Shown: positions 36,889-47,117 of the stretch, piece by piece
Numbering within the stretch: position 1 is the first letter of the stretch
Layout of the letters: each line of letters begins with the position of its first letter
Source: an uncultured Alphaproteobacteria bacterium
GTDB lineage: Bacteria; Pseudomonadota; Alphaproteobacteria; Rs-D84
Direction of reading: 5' to 3'
NCBI GenBank assembly: GCA_944392595.1
Contig: CALXXD010000004.1
Coordinates: 52,432 to 116,431 of the forward strand
DNA length: 64,000 nucleotides
Notes under the pieces: model-generated
What the model was told of the DNA's origin: nothing
The model's database searches: none
The model's input: the letters and a program-made list of their open reading frames with translations, nothing else
Program-made: the position numbers and the translations under genes

Positions 36889-38105
36889 CAATTCCGTTTG
36901 ATAACGCGCAAGAAAACCTTTTTCCCACGTTGAACCATAATTTCATCACGTGGCGCAATTTCAGATTGCCAATCTGCAACGCGTTCGCCATCGATTTGAA
37001 TTCCGCCCTGCTGCACCATACGACGCGCCTCGGATTTAGAATCGAACATTTTTATCGCAACCAAAAAATCCAAGATTCCCATCGGCGCATCCATATCAAT
37101 CTGGACAGACGGAATATTTTCGGAATTTGTACCGCCCGCGAACAACGCGTCTGCCGCACTTTCCGCCGCCACAGCCGCATCACGCCCATGCGCAATTTCT
37201 GTTGCCGCGAATGCCAATATTCGTTTGGCAGAATTTAATTCTGCCCCCTGTAACTTTGCCAGACGCGCAATTTCGTCCAACGGAATTTCTGTAAAGATTT
37301 TCAAAAATTTTTCCACCAAATCATCGGGCGTATTACGGAAATATTGATAATATTCGTATGGCGATGTTTTATCTTCATTCACCCAAACGGCATTTCCCGC
37401 AGATTTTCCAATCTTTTCACCCTTGGAATCTGTTATCAGCGATGTAGATAAAACAAATACCTCGCGTCCCAATTTTTTACGCACCAATTCGACGCCCATC
37501 ACACTGTTTCCCCATTGGTCTGCGCCGCAAAATTGCAATGAACATCCATATTTTTTATACAAAGTTAAAAAATCCACTGCCTGGAAAGTCATATAATTAA
37601 ATTCCAAAAACGTCATACCGTTTTCCAAACGTCTGCGCACACTTTCCATAGACAACATACGTGGCACGGTAAAATCGGCCCCAAATTCGCGCAAAAAATC
37701 CATGTGCCCGTAATTTTTCATCCAATCATAATTATCAACCATAATGGCATCAGTTTCGCCATCGCCGAACTTTATAAATTTAGATATGGACTTTCGCAAC
37801 CCATCGCTGTTTTTCTTAATCAGTTCATCAGTCATCATGGGACGGCCCTTATCACGCCCAGATGGATCGCCAATACGTCCGGTTGCACCACCGACCAATA
37901 AAATAGGTTTATGTCCATATTTTTGGAACCAACGTATCAGCATTAACGACGCCAGATGCCCAACGTGCAACGAATCACCGGTCGGGTCAGTCCCCCAATA
38001 TCCGACAACGCGCCCAGCATTTAACGCGTCATCCAAACCATCCAAGTTAGACGATTGGTTAATAAAACCACGTGCATCAAGTTCTTGTAATAATTCACTT
38101 TTCAT
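36888..38105 (-). CDS. tyrS: tyrosyl-tRNA synthetase
   Basis: 405 residues. Class I signatures: HIGH equivalent HVGHLASL (about 48-55), the Tyr-binding region YMTFQAVDFLTLY and QWGNSVMG, the KMSKS equivalent KIGKSAG, and a C-terminal S4 RNA-binding domain (MVQQGGIQIDGERV). It charges tRNA-Tyr. Translationally coupled to the envC-like gene downstream. Confidence 0.97.
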   Translation of the reverse strand: MKSELLQELDARGFINQSSNLDGLDDALNAGRVVGYWGTDPTGDSLHVGHLASLMLIRWFQKYGHKPILLVGGATGRIGDPSGRDKGRPMMTDELIKKNSDGLRKSISKFIKFGDGETDAIMVDNYDWMKNYGHMDFLREFGADFTVPRMLSMESVRRRLENGMTFLEFNYMTFQAVDFLTLYKKYGCSLQFCGADQWGNSVMGVELVRKKLGREVFVLSTSLITDSKGEKIGKSAGNAVWVNEDKTSPYEYYQYFRNTPDDLVEKFLKIFTEIPLDEIARLAKLQGAELNSAKRILAFAATEIAHGRDAAVAAESAADALFAGGTNSENIPSVQIDMDAPMGILDFLVAIKMFDSKSEARRMVQQGGIQIDGERVADWQSEIAPRDEIMVQRGKKVFLRVIKRN

Positions 38106-38116
38106 TTTGTTATTCC

Positions 38117-38503
38117 TTAACGTATTTTGGATATTCGGTCATGTAAAAACAACCGTAAATTTTCAGAAACCCTGAATGACGGCGTAATTCCGCGCGCAGA
38201 CAACGCACGCACCAAAATGTATTGGAAATACATTTTATCCCGACCATCCATATAATTTGCAACAAAATTTTGCACAGCATAATCACTAAGCGGTTTCACA
38301 CTTAATATTACACGATTACGATAAGACCACGCGACATACATATTTGGAATTTTACCAAACGCGCGCACTTTGTCCCCGATTTTCATACCATCTGCAAAAT
38401 AGTCCGGCGCGAATAAACTGGTCTCAGATTTATCCGACGCACGCATCCACACGCGCGCGCCATCAGCATTTTGCTTTATATTATAAATTTTATATTTTTT
38501 CAT
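38117..38503 (-). CDS. conserved-looking hypothetical protein
   Basis: 128 residues from the ATG at 38503 (MKKYKIYNIKQNADGARVWM). Basic, no signal peptide, mixed alpha/beta (KVRAFGKIPNMYVAWSYRNR, then a helical C-terminus with LSARGITPSFRV). It lies 11 bases upstream of tyrS on the same strand and probably forms an operon with it. No family is recognised. Confidence 0.5.
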   Translation of the reverse strand: MKKYKIYNIKQNADGARVWMRASDKSETSLFAPDYFADGMKIGDKVRAFGKIPNMYVAWSYRNRVILSVKPLSDYAVQNFVANYMDGRDKMYFQYILVRALSARGITPSFRVSENLRLFLHDRISKIR

Positions 38504-38574
38504 AACATTCCTCGACAAAACAAAAATACCATCAAAACCGCAATTTTTCCAGAAAAATAAATCAACCAATTACA

Positions 38575-38601
38575 AAAAATCCGACCAACGGCCGGATTTT
38601 T
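38575..38601 (-). terminator. tsf terminator
   Basis: AATCCGGCC paired with GGTCGGATT on the minus strand (one G-T wobble), followed by TTTTTTG; it lies about 20 bases past the tsf stop. Confidence 0.8.
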
Positions 38602-38622
38602 TTATAACCAAATGCTTGCCAA

Positions 38623-39492
38623 TTATGACAACATTTTTGCGACTTCATCGGCCAGGTTATCTTCGCGTTTCTGGATACCTTCACCCAAAACGAAATAAGC
38701 AAATCCAGCCAATTTACCACCGGCTTCTTCGACAACCTGCTTAACAGTTTTAGACGGATCCATAACGAACGGCTGTTCTTCCAAAACAGTTTCGGCATAA
38801 TATTTGTGGATACGCCCCTGAACCATTTTTTCAACAACTTGTTCTGGTTTTCCATCGGTTGCACCAGATTCAATAAACACTTTCTTTTCACGTTCCACGG
38901 CAACCGGATCCACATCATCGATTGTCATAAATTCAGGCTTGTTCGCGGCAATATGCATTGCGACCTTGTTACCGATTTCATCAATTTTGTCCGAATCACC
39001 GTTTATCGCAACCACAACACCAATCTGACCCATGCCTGGCACCAAAGCATTGTGGATATAAGTGTAAATATGATCACCGGTAACTTTGGAAATACGGCGC
39101 AGATTCATATTTTCACCGATTGTGGAAATTGTCGCGGCAATATCGTCTTTGACTGCATCCATTGTCGCATCAAAATCGCCCTGCAATTCAGCGGCTTTGG
39201 CGGCAATATCAGACACCAATTTTTGGAATTTATCATTTTTCGCCACGAAATCAGTTTCGGCATTAACCTCGACTACGCAACCCATATTGTCGCATTTAAC
39301 AACGGTCACCAATCCAGATGCCGCAACACGACCGGCCTTTGACGCAGCCTTTACAATACCCTTTTGACGCAACCAATCGGCAGCAGCCTCGATATCGCCA
39401 TTATTTTCAACCAACGCTTTTTTACAGTCCATCATACCTGCGGATGTTTTTTCGCGCAGTTCTTGGATTAACTTTGCGGTTACTTCTGCCAT
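38623..39492 (-). CDS. tsf: elongation factor Ts
   Basis: 289 residues from the ATG at 39492 (GGGGGAAATA upstream). Signatures are ELREKTSAGMMDCKKAL near the N-terminus, the TDFVAKNDKF core motif, and VAMHIAANKPEFMTIDDVD. EF-Ts recycles EF-Tu by GDP exchange. It is downstream of rpsB as in most bacteria. Confidence 0.97.
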   Translation of the reverse strand: MAEVTAKLIQELREKTSAGMMDCKKALVENNGDIEAAADWLRQKGIVKAASKAGRVAASGLVTVVKCDNMGCVVEVNAETDFVAKNDKFQKLVSDIAAKAAELQGDFDATMDAVKDDIAATISTIGENMNLRRISKVTGDHIYTYIHNALVPGMGQIGVVVAINGDSDKIDEIGNKVAMHIAANKPEFMTIDDVDPVAVEREKKVFIESGATDGKPEQVVEKMVQGRIHKYYAETVLEEQPFVMDPSKTVKQVVEEAGGKLAGFAYFVLGEGIQKREDNLADEVAKMLS

Positions 39493-39566
39493 TATTTCCC
39501 CCATTATAAATATTGTTCAAATGTGGTGTCTGGGGCATGCCCCAAACACCGATTAATACCCAAAAA

Positions 39567-40424
39567 TTATTTATCAGCCTTTTCAGCCTTGTCCATTAAT
39601 TTGCTGCGACGTTCTGCGCGTGCTTCGGACATTTTGGATTTTTGCTGGGCTTCTTTGTCTTTGATGTCTGCTTCGAATTCATCGGCAACATCACTCATAT
39701 CAGATTCAACCTTTTTACCGGCCGCACCGCCCAAACGTTTTTCGATACCGGACAAAATCGCATCAACGAACAAATCGCAATACAATTGGGTCGCGCGCGC
39801 GGCATCATCATTACCCGGCACAGGATAATCCACCAATTCAGGATTCGCATTCGTATCGCAAATCGCAATTGTCGGAATGTCCAGGATTTTCGCCTCGCGT
39901 ACAGCATTGATTTCGCGTGGCACGTCAATCACAACCATTGCCTGGGGCACGCCGTGCATTTCCAAAATACCACCGAAAATATCGCGCAATTTTGCGACTT
40001 CTTTGGTCATGATACCAACTTCTTTCTTGGTCAGACCCAATTTATCGGCATTTTCAATATCAGATTCCATCTTTTTCAGACGGCGAATAGATTGCGAAAC
40101 CGTTGTCCAGTTTGTCAGCATACCACCCAACCAGCGATTATTGACATAGAATTGTCCGCAACGTTCGGCCGCATCTTTAACAATATCTTTGGCCTGATGC
40201 TTGGTGGCAACGAACAAGATTTTTCCACCGGCCGCGGCGATCGCTTCCAACGCGACCAGCGCACGATGCAACAACGGTGCAGTCTTGTTCAAATTAATAA
40301 TATGAATTTTATCTTTGACGCCATAAACATACGGTGTCATCAACGGATTCCAGCGACGGGTGTGGTGACCAAAATGGACGCCAGCCTCCATCAACTGCTG
40401 CATAGTAAATGTTGGCAAAGCCAT
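39567..40424 (-). CDS. rpsB: 30S ribosomal protein S2
   Basis: 285 residues. MQQLMEAGVHFGHHTRRWNP at the N-terminus, FVATKHQAKDIV, VNNRWLGGMLTNWTT, VIDVPREINAVREAKI and VPGNDDAARAT are all S2 hallmarks. A charged C-terminal extension of about 50 residues (KMSEARAERRSKLMDKAEK) is common in alphaproteobacteria. It heads the rpsB-tsf operon. The short GGGGCATGCCCC dyad between rpsB and tsf (39531-39542) may lower read-through. Confidence 0.97.
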   Translation of the reverse strand: MALPTFTMQQLMEAGVHFGHHTRRWNPLMTPYVYGVKDKIHIINLNKTAPLLHRALVALEAIAAAGGKILFVATKHQAKDIVKDAAERCGQFYVNNRWLGGMLTNWTTVSQSIRRLKKMESDIENADKLGLTKKEVGIMTKEVAKLRDIFGGILEMHGVPQAMVVIDVPREINAVREAKILDIPTIAICDTNANPELVDYPVPGNDDAARATQLYCDLFVDAILSGIEKRLGGAAGKKVESDMSDVADEFEADIKDKEAQQKSKMSEARAERRSKLMDKAEKADK

Positions 40425-40617
40425 TGTAATATCCTTTGTTTTCTGTTGTTATCCTGGTCGTTCAAAAACCAAATTTTCATTTGGACAGAAAATCGTTTTA
40501 ACGAACGACTGTGTTTTTCACGCCGAAACGTGTAGCCCGATAATAGACCAAACCCGCGCAAAAATCAAGAATATTTTAACATTTTTCAAATAAATAAATT
40601 CCCATCGCCAAATTCAA

Positions 40618-41238
40618 TTATTCACCCACACATTCGTCAGCTGGGTTTAATCCATTTTTATCGATAAATTTGGCCAAAGTATCCCTATGCACGCGCAACC
40701 GCCGTGCGATAACAGTCTTTTTACCCCCATCGGCCAAACGTTGGGAAATATATTGTTCGCGCCCCTCCAATTTACATGCGCGCACGCACCCCTTTGATCG
40801 CCCGACATGCTTGCCTTCGGCCTTGACACGGGCCAAAGCCTCTTTTGTGCGTTGTGAAATTAAATTTCGTTCAATTTCGGCGGACACCCCAAACGCAAAC
40901 GCCAACACTTTACTGGTAATATCGGTCCCCAATCGATAATTATCTTTGATTGTCCAAATTCGCGCACCAATATCCATACAATGGTGTAAAATACTCATAA
41001 TTTGTAACAAATTACGCCCCAGTCGCGATAGTTCAGACGCAATTATCATATCATCTTTTTGAATTCTTTTAAGCAGCCGCCCCAATTTACGTTTATTCAA
41101 ATCCTTGGTTGCAGATATGGTTTCTGCTATCCAGCAATCAATTACCAATTCTTGCTTTTCGCAAAATTTTTTAATTTCGAAACGTTGATTTTCTGTTGTC
41201 TGGTGATCTGTCGAGACACGTATATAGCCGTATATCAT
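40618..41238 (-). CDS. serine recombinase (resolvase/invertase family)
   Basis: 206 residues. The resolvase catalytic domain has Ser9 in YIRVSTDHQT, an Arg cluster in ASELSRLGRNLLQ, GARIWTIKDNYRLG and AEIERNLISQRTKEALARVKAEGKHVGRSKG, followed by a C-terminal helix-turn-helix (TVIARRLRVHRDTLAKFI). Small enzymes of this type act as DNA invertases or resolvases. The YIRVST...ENQRFEI start resembles the Mpi-type invertases of gut bacteria. No transposase or phage genes adjoin it, and no inversion site is visible beside it, so it may act on distant sites such as 62193-62310. Confidence 0.88.
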   Translation of the reverse strand: MIYGYIRVSTDHQTTENQRFEIKKFCEKQELVIDCWIAETISATKDLNKRKLGRLLKRIQKDDMIIASELSRLGRNLLQIMSILHHCMDIGARIWTIKDNYRLGTDITSKVLAFAFGVSAEIERNLISQRTKEALARVKAEGKHVGRSKGCVRACKLEGREQYISQRLADGGKKTVIARRLRVHRDTLAKFIDKNGLNPADECVGE

Positions 41239-41411
41239 TTAATACTCCTTTGTTTTGGCGAACACGTGCATTCCCGCCCCTCTGACCAAGACGCCCAAAT
41301 TCAGACAAAAATCCTAGGATTTAAAATTTGTCGTGGCAAAATTTAATTATTTGACTTGCGATTTTGCGTTTTCATTTCTAATATTACCCCGTATGGGGAA
41401 AGGGGATATTT

Positions 41412-44400
41412 ATGCAAAAGAAAAATAAATCCAAAAAAACGGTAAAACGCACACCAATATGGAAACGCGCGATTTTGTGGGCTGTGTCCGTATTTGTGGT
41501 AATTGCCATTGCGACGGCAACGATAATTATGCTGACACAATCGGGTGACAAAACGCGTCTGAATGCAAACATATCATCCCCAAACGTGGCAACATTTACC
41601 GATGACAATACAATGTTTTTTGCAACACAAAACTCTGTTCCCGAACCCAATAACGACCGAAATCTGACCACACCTGACGATATAATCATATCTTATAACT
41701 TGGATTCTGGGCCATACGCGCCAGCATTCAAAATGGGCATTACGAATGAAGATTTGCCAAACAAAATAAAAATCACGCCATTTATTCGTGGCGAATGGTA
41801 TATATTGAATGACAGCGCGATTGGATTTGCACCAAAAACATCTTGGCCGGCGGGTGAAACATTCACTGTTAAATTGGATTCAGATTTATTTAACGACGAT
41901 GTAAAGATTGACACAAATCGCGTAAAGTTCGAAACGCCAAACATCGCCGCCACGGTCGATAACTTTAACTTATACACCGCGCCCACCGATAAAAAATCTG
42001 TCGTTGCAGTTGCGGTAATTTCATTTAATTATCAAATCGACACCAAAAATTTCACGGATAAAATCTCGTTACGAACGGACGGCGACGACACAGATTTCAT
42101 CGTCAAATTCGACAGATTTCACCGCACTGCATTCATTATATCCGCCCCAATTAAAATAACCGACACGCCACAAAATGTGCGCCTGAAAATAAACAGAATA
42201 CCGGCCGCATCCGGTGACAGTAAAACTGAAAAATTAACGGCCAACGTAACGATTGAATCCGCTGATAACATATTCAAAATTCAATCCATACAAACCAACA
42301 TCGTAAATCTGGATGACGGCAATTCGCAACAGTTAATATTACTGGACACCACGACCGCCGCGCAAAGCAATATTGATTGGTCAAAATATCTAACTGTGTA
42401 TTTATTGCCCGAATATCGCGACGACGATGAACGCAACAACGAACAAATCCACAATTGGAAAAACGACGAAATAACGGACGAAGTTATATCACAATCACAA
42501 AAACTGGACATCAAATCCGTTGATTTTGCCACCCCAAATGGCGTGCATCAATATGCGTTTTCTTATGCTGTATCAGACGATAACAATCGCGACATATACA
42601 TTGAATTAAAACCGGGCGCAGTATCAGCAAATGGATTTACCATGAAAAATGGTATGAACACTGTATTGTGTGTTCCATATTTGCCAAAATCCGTTGAAAT
42701 TGCGGGTTCCGGGGCGCTGTTGTCACTGTCAGGCGACCAAAAACTGGGATTGGTTGCACGCGGTGGCGCGGATATGGCGTATGTAAATTTATACAAAGTC
42801 AAATCATCTGAAATTAATCATTTAATATCCCAGACTTATAATGTATTTGCCGATGCGATGGCATTCAAATCTTGGGCATTTGGCGCATACGATATGTCGG
42901 TGGTGTTTCAAAAACAAATACCGTTCGCATCCACATCCAGAACGCGCGCGAATTACGCATCGATTGACTTGGGCGATTATCTGACGCGCACATACGGCGA
43001 CAACACAGGCATATTTATAATTCAAACCGGCACATCTGAAAACGCAGCCGAATACAATGACAAACGTTTAATTTTATTAACTGATTTGGGAATAATTCGC
43101 AAAACAAATCTGGACGGGTCATCGGTTGTATTTGTATCGAACCTTGGGGACGGCACACCCGCATCAGACACAGAAATATCAGTACTGGGGCGGAACGGCA
43201 ATGCGGTCTGGGCGGGGCGCACAGACGGCGACGGGCGCGCAAATATTCCGTCACTGCCGTGGTCCGAATACAGAAATTCACGCGAACCGGTTGCAATTGT
43301 GGCCCGTCGCGGCAATGATGTTTCGTTCATTCCGTATAACGCGTATGACCAACGTGTGGAATATTCTAAATTCGACGTTGATGGCACTTACGCGGTCGCG
43401 ACAAATCCGCTGAACGCGTACGTATTTTCAGACCGCGGCATATACCGCCCGGGCGAAGAAATAATTATAGGCGGCATAATTAAAAATAAATCATTCAAAT
43501 CATTATCCGGCATTCCTGTGCGACTGCAAATTTTCGACCCACGTGGCCGCTTGGCGTTTGAAAAGACTTTTTCATTAACATCCGATGGTATGTTTGATGA
43601 AACGTATAACATTCAAAATGGCGCGCCTTTGGGCACTTGGACGGCATACGTATATTCATTAACGTCGAATAATAATTTGAATGATATGCTGGGGATGATG
43701 AATTTCGAAGTCCAAGAATTCACCCCAGACACAATGAAAATCAATGCGCAAATTGCGGGCGCATCCAATAACGGTGGATGGATTTCGCCCGATAATTTAA
43801 GTGCATCTGTATCTTTGCGTAATATGTTTGGCACACCTGCGACGGGACGTCGTATATCTGCATACGCGACATTAACACCAACCGAATATTCATTCGATAA
43901 ATTTCAGGGCTATAAATTTACACCGAATTTTATATCCGGCACAGGATTATCAGAAAACACCGCACGCCACAATCAAACTTATTCGGTTGAAATCCAAGAC
44001 GTTACAACCGATGACAAAGGCGTCGCAAAATTCGATATTAATTTCAATCAAACAATTCCATCGGGGACATACACATTAACACTGAACGTACGCGGGTTCG
44101 AATCAAACAGTGGCCGCAACGTTCAAACCAACATAACGGCCCACGCGTCAAACGCAAAATACTTGTTGGGATGGCGCGCAAATGGTGATTTGGGATATAT
44201 TAATCGCAACGCATCACGCATGGTAAATATCGTCGCCGTTGATCACACTGCGACACCGACCGCCGCCAACGGATTAACCATGCGCGTAATCCAGCGCGAA
44301 AACCAAACCACTTTGGTCAAAGATTACAGCAACACATACAAATACCAAACAATCACGCGCAACAAAATAATATCACAACGTCAAATAGACATCCCTTCAA

Positions 44401-47117
44401 ATGGATTGGATATAACGCTGGACACCTCAAACGGTGGCAATTACATAATGCAAATTTTGGACGCTTCGGACAAGATTTTGACATCAGTCGAATACTTTGT
44501 CGCAGGCGCAAAAAACGACACTTTGCAATCTGACACAAACGCAGATTTGGAAATAAAATTAAACGGCGAACAATTCGCGCCCGGCGATAAAATTGAAATC
44601 AGCATAACCGCGCCATACGTTGGCACAGGCCTGATAACAATTGAACGCGATCGCGTATATGCGTATAAATGGTTCCGCACAACGACAACTTCGTCAATTC
44701 AAAGTATCACTGTACCAAATGATTTTTCCGGCACAGGATACGTCAATGTATCATTCGTGCGCGACATCAACAGCCGCGATATATTCACCACACCATACGC
44801 ATACGCGGTCGCGTCATTCTCGGCCGACGTATCCACACATGAAATAGGAATAAAATTATCGACCCCCGATATTGTTCGCGACAACAAATTGCAAATCGAA
44901 TACACAACCGACAAAGACGCACGTTTAATGATATTTGCAATTAATACCGGCATATTACAGGTCGCAAAATATCAAATTCCAAACCCAATCGCGCATTTCT
45001 TTCAAAAATCTGCATTACAGGTCGAAACATTCCAAATTCTGTCGTTATTATTACCTGAATATAACGCGCTGCGCGAATACGCAAAAACAGGCGGCGGCGA
45101 TTATGGCACGGGCGAAGACGGCGCGGCCATAGAACAAAACCCATTTGCGCGCAGCACCCTGCCCCCGGTGGCGTTTTATTCCGGCATCATCGACGCGCAC
45201 GCAAATCAGACTGGATTTGTCGATTTTGAAATTCCATCATACTTTAACGGCGAATTAAAAATATTTGCTGTTGCCACAAACACAACCGCGGTTGGCGCAT
45301 CAGATACAGAAACGACCGTGCAATCACCAATTATAATTTCTATGAACGCGCCCGTGGCGGTTGCACCCGGCGATAAATTCGATATAAATTCAGTCATAAC
45401 CAATATGACAACGCTGGATACAACAAACGCAACCATCACGGCAACCTCAACCCGTGGTATCGCGTTGAACGGGGATACAACCGCGACATCAGAAATCCCA
45501 TACGGTGACGAAAAATTATTTATATTCAACACAATCGCAACCAACGCACTGGGGAATGCGGACATAACCATCACTGCCGAAATCCCAGACGCAACCACAC
45601 GCACATCGACAACAACTTTGTCTGTGCGCCCGGCAACGACGTACAAAAATTACATTACAGCCGGCGAAATAAATTCGCACACAAAAACAATCTCGGATTT
45701 TCAAACCGATATGTATCCAGAATATGCCACGCGCAAATTATACATTTCGCGCGGCCCGGATGCGATGATTTTGCCACTGTTTGAATATCTGAAAAATTAT
45801 GATTTGCCCTGCACAGAACAATTAACTTCGCGCGCGATACCGTACGCCGTCAATCCGACCAGTGACATCTTGGGCACGACATTTGATGCATCTGATAAAA
45901 TAATAACAGACACAATAAACGCGTTAAAAAATCGCCAAAATGCAGACGGTTCTTTTGCGCTGTGGTCGGGCAATGCGGCATCTTATGGTAATCAATCCGC
46001 CCCAAACACAGCCACATTAACCGCATACGTTGCTGAATTTTTAACGATTGCGCGCGACAATGGTTTTAATGTTCCAAAAGAAATGTTATCACGTGCAATC
46101 GATTACCTGCGCACTTTCGCAGGCGGCACAATCACAGACGTAAAATACGCCAACGCCGCTGCACGCGCAATATACGTAATATCCACAAACGATTATGTCA
46201 CCACCAGTTATATTGACGCATTCACCCAGTACGCGAACGAAAACATAAAAAATTGGGAACAAACCGTCATGGGCGCATACATCGCTGCGGCATATAAAAT
46301 TATGCGCCAAGATGATTTGGCACGCGACTTATTTGCGAAATACGAATTATCTTCTGACGACGATTTTGAATACAGCGATATGTTTAACAACAATGTTGCA
46401 AACGACGCAGCATATTACTATATCGCGCGCAAATATTTCACACCGCAAAATCCGATGGATTCCCGAACTTTACGCGCATATATTGCGTCCGGCGATTACA
46501 GCGCATATACATCCGCAATGGTAATTATGGCTGCATCCGGCCCGACCGATGCAACCACCCCAGACGTTAAAATCACAACAAATGTTGGCACAAATTCTGG
46601 GGATATTCCTGCGAACGCGACCGAAATAAAAATTGAATGCGCGGATTGTTCGCCCGACGCGCCTGTGTTTTATACATTAATGCAGTCTGGTTTTCCTACA
46701 CACACAACGCGCGAATCGAACGGAATTGAAATTATACGTGAATACTTTGACATGGACGGCAATCGTATAACTTCGGCCAATATCGGCGATATGATAACAG
46801 TTAAAATATCTGCCCGCACGCGTGGCCACACAGACACGGCTGAAAACGTCGCAATAACAGATTTATTGCCGGGCGGTTTTATCGCGACAACCGATTCGAT
46901 AAAAGGCGACATTTCGTATGCCATGGTTCGTGAAGATCGCGTGTTAATATTTACCGATTTAACCCGCACCCCACGCGAATTTACATACACGGCGCAAATT
47001 GGCACAGCGGGGATTTTTGCGACACCCGCGGTAACCGCGCAATCCATGTATAATCCGTCAATCAATGCGACTGGCGCGACGGGTACATTTACGGTAACGA
47101 ATGAAAATGTGGAATAA
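41412..47117 (+). CDS. bacterial alpha-2-macroglobulin
   Basis: 1901 residues. A cytoplasmic basic start is followed by one membrane anchor (AVSVFVVIAIATATIIML, about 26-43). Then come the many MG beta-domains, including YVFSDRGIYRPGEEIIIGG, the bait region, and an alpha-alpha barrel thioester domain with PCTEQL (Cys1467, CxEQ thioester motif intact). These proteins trap attacking proteases in the periplasm. The stop codon lies 17 bases inside pbpC, and the A2M/PbpC pair is a known conserved partnership linking protease defence to cell-wall repair. Confidence 0.94.
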   Translation: MQKKNKSKKTVKRTPIWKRAILWAVSVFVVIAIATATIIMLTQSGDKTRLNANISSPNVATFTDDNTMFFATQNSVPEPNNDRNLTTPDDIIISYNLDSGPYAPAFKMGITNEDLPNKIKITPFIRGEWYILNDSAIGFAPKTSWPAGETFTVKLDSDLFNDDVKIDTNRVKFETPNIAATVDNFNLYTAPTDKKSVVAVAVISFNYQIDTKNFTDKISLRTDGDDTDFIVKFDRFHRTAFIISAPIKITDTPQNVRLKINRIPAASGDSKTEKLTANVTIESADNIFKIQSIQTNIVNLDDGNSQQLILLDTTTAAQSNIDWSKYLTVYLLPEYRDDDERNNEQIHNWKNDEITDEVISQSQKLDIKSVDFATPNGVHQYAFSYAVSDDNNRDIYIELKPGAVSANGFTMKNGMNTVLCVPYLPKSVEIAGSGALLSLSGDQKLGLVARGGADMAYVNLYKVKSSEINHLISQTYNVFADAMAFKSWAFGAYDMSVVFQKQIPFASTSRTRANYASIDLGDYLTRTYGDNTGIFIIQTGTSENAAEYNDKRLILLTDLGIIRKTNLDGSSVVFVSNLGDGTPASDTEISVLGRNGNAVWAGRTDGDGRANIPSLPWSEYRNSREPVAIVARRGNDVSFIPYNAYDQRVEYSKFDVDGTYAVATNPLNAYVFSDRGIYRPGEEIIIGGIIKNKSFKSLSGIPVRLQIFDPRGRLAFEKTFSLTSDGMFDETYNIQNGAPLGTWTAYVYSLTSNNNLNDMLGMMNFEVQEFTPDTMKINAQIAGASNNGGWISPDNLSASVSLRNMFGTPATGRRISAYATLTPTEYSFDKFQGYKFTPNFISGTGLSENTARHNQTYSVEIQDVTTDDKGVAKFDINFNQTIPSGTYTLTLNVRGFESNSGRNVQTNITAHASNAKYLLGWRANGDLGYINRNASRMVNIVAVDHTATPTAANGLTMRVIQRENQTTLVKDYSNTYKYQTITRNKIISQRQIDIPSNGLDITLDTSNGGNYIMQILDASDKILTSVEYFVAGAKNDTLQSDTNADLEIKLNGEQFAPGDKIEISITAPYVGTGLITIERDRVYAYKWFRTTTTSSIQSITVPNDFSGTGYVNVSFVRDINSRDIFTTPYAYAVASFSADVSTHEIGIKLSTPDIVRDNKLQIEYTTDKDARLMIFAINTGILQVAKYQIPNPIAHFFQKSALQVETFQILSLLLPEYNALREYAKTGGGDYGTGEDGAAIEQNPFARSTLPPVAFYSGIIDAHANQTGFVDFEIPSYFNGELKIFAVATNTTAVGASDTETTVQSPIIISMNAPVAVAPGDKFDINSVITNMTTLDTTNATITATSTRGIALNGDTTATSEIPYGDEKLFIFNTIATNALGNADITITAEIPDATTRTSTTTLSVRPATTYKNYITAGEINSHTKTISDFQTDMYPEYATRKLYISRGPDAMILPLFEYLKNYDLPCTEQLTSRAIPYAVNPTSDILGTTFDASDKIITDTINALKNRQNADGSFALWSGNAASYGNQSAPNTATLTAYVAEFLTIARDNGFNVPKEMLSRAIDYLRTFAGGTITDVKYANAAARAIYVISTNDYVTTSYIDAFTQYANENIKNWEQTVMGAYIAAAYKIMRQDDLARDLFAKYELSSDDDFEYSDMFNNNVANDAAYYYIARKYFTPQNPMDSRTLRAYIASGDYSAYTSAMVIMAASGPTDATTPDVKITTNVGTNSGDIPANATEIKIECADCSPDAPVFYTLMQSGFPTHTTRESNGIEIIREYFDMDGNRITSANIGDMITVKISARTRGHTDTAENVAITDLLPGGFIATTDSIKGDISYAMVREDRVLIFTDLTRTPREFTYTAQIGTAGIFATPAVTAQSMYNPSINATGATGTFTVTNENVE

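Noticed and set aside
39642..40535. 297-residue plus-strand ORF opposite rpsB
   Set aside because: It is the antisense shadow of a highly conserved ribosomal gene, His/Asn/Ile-rich and without a start site.
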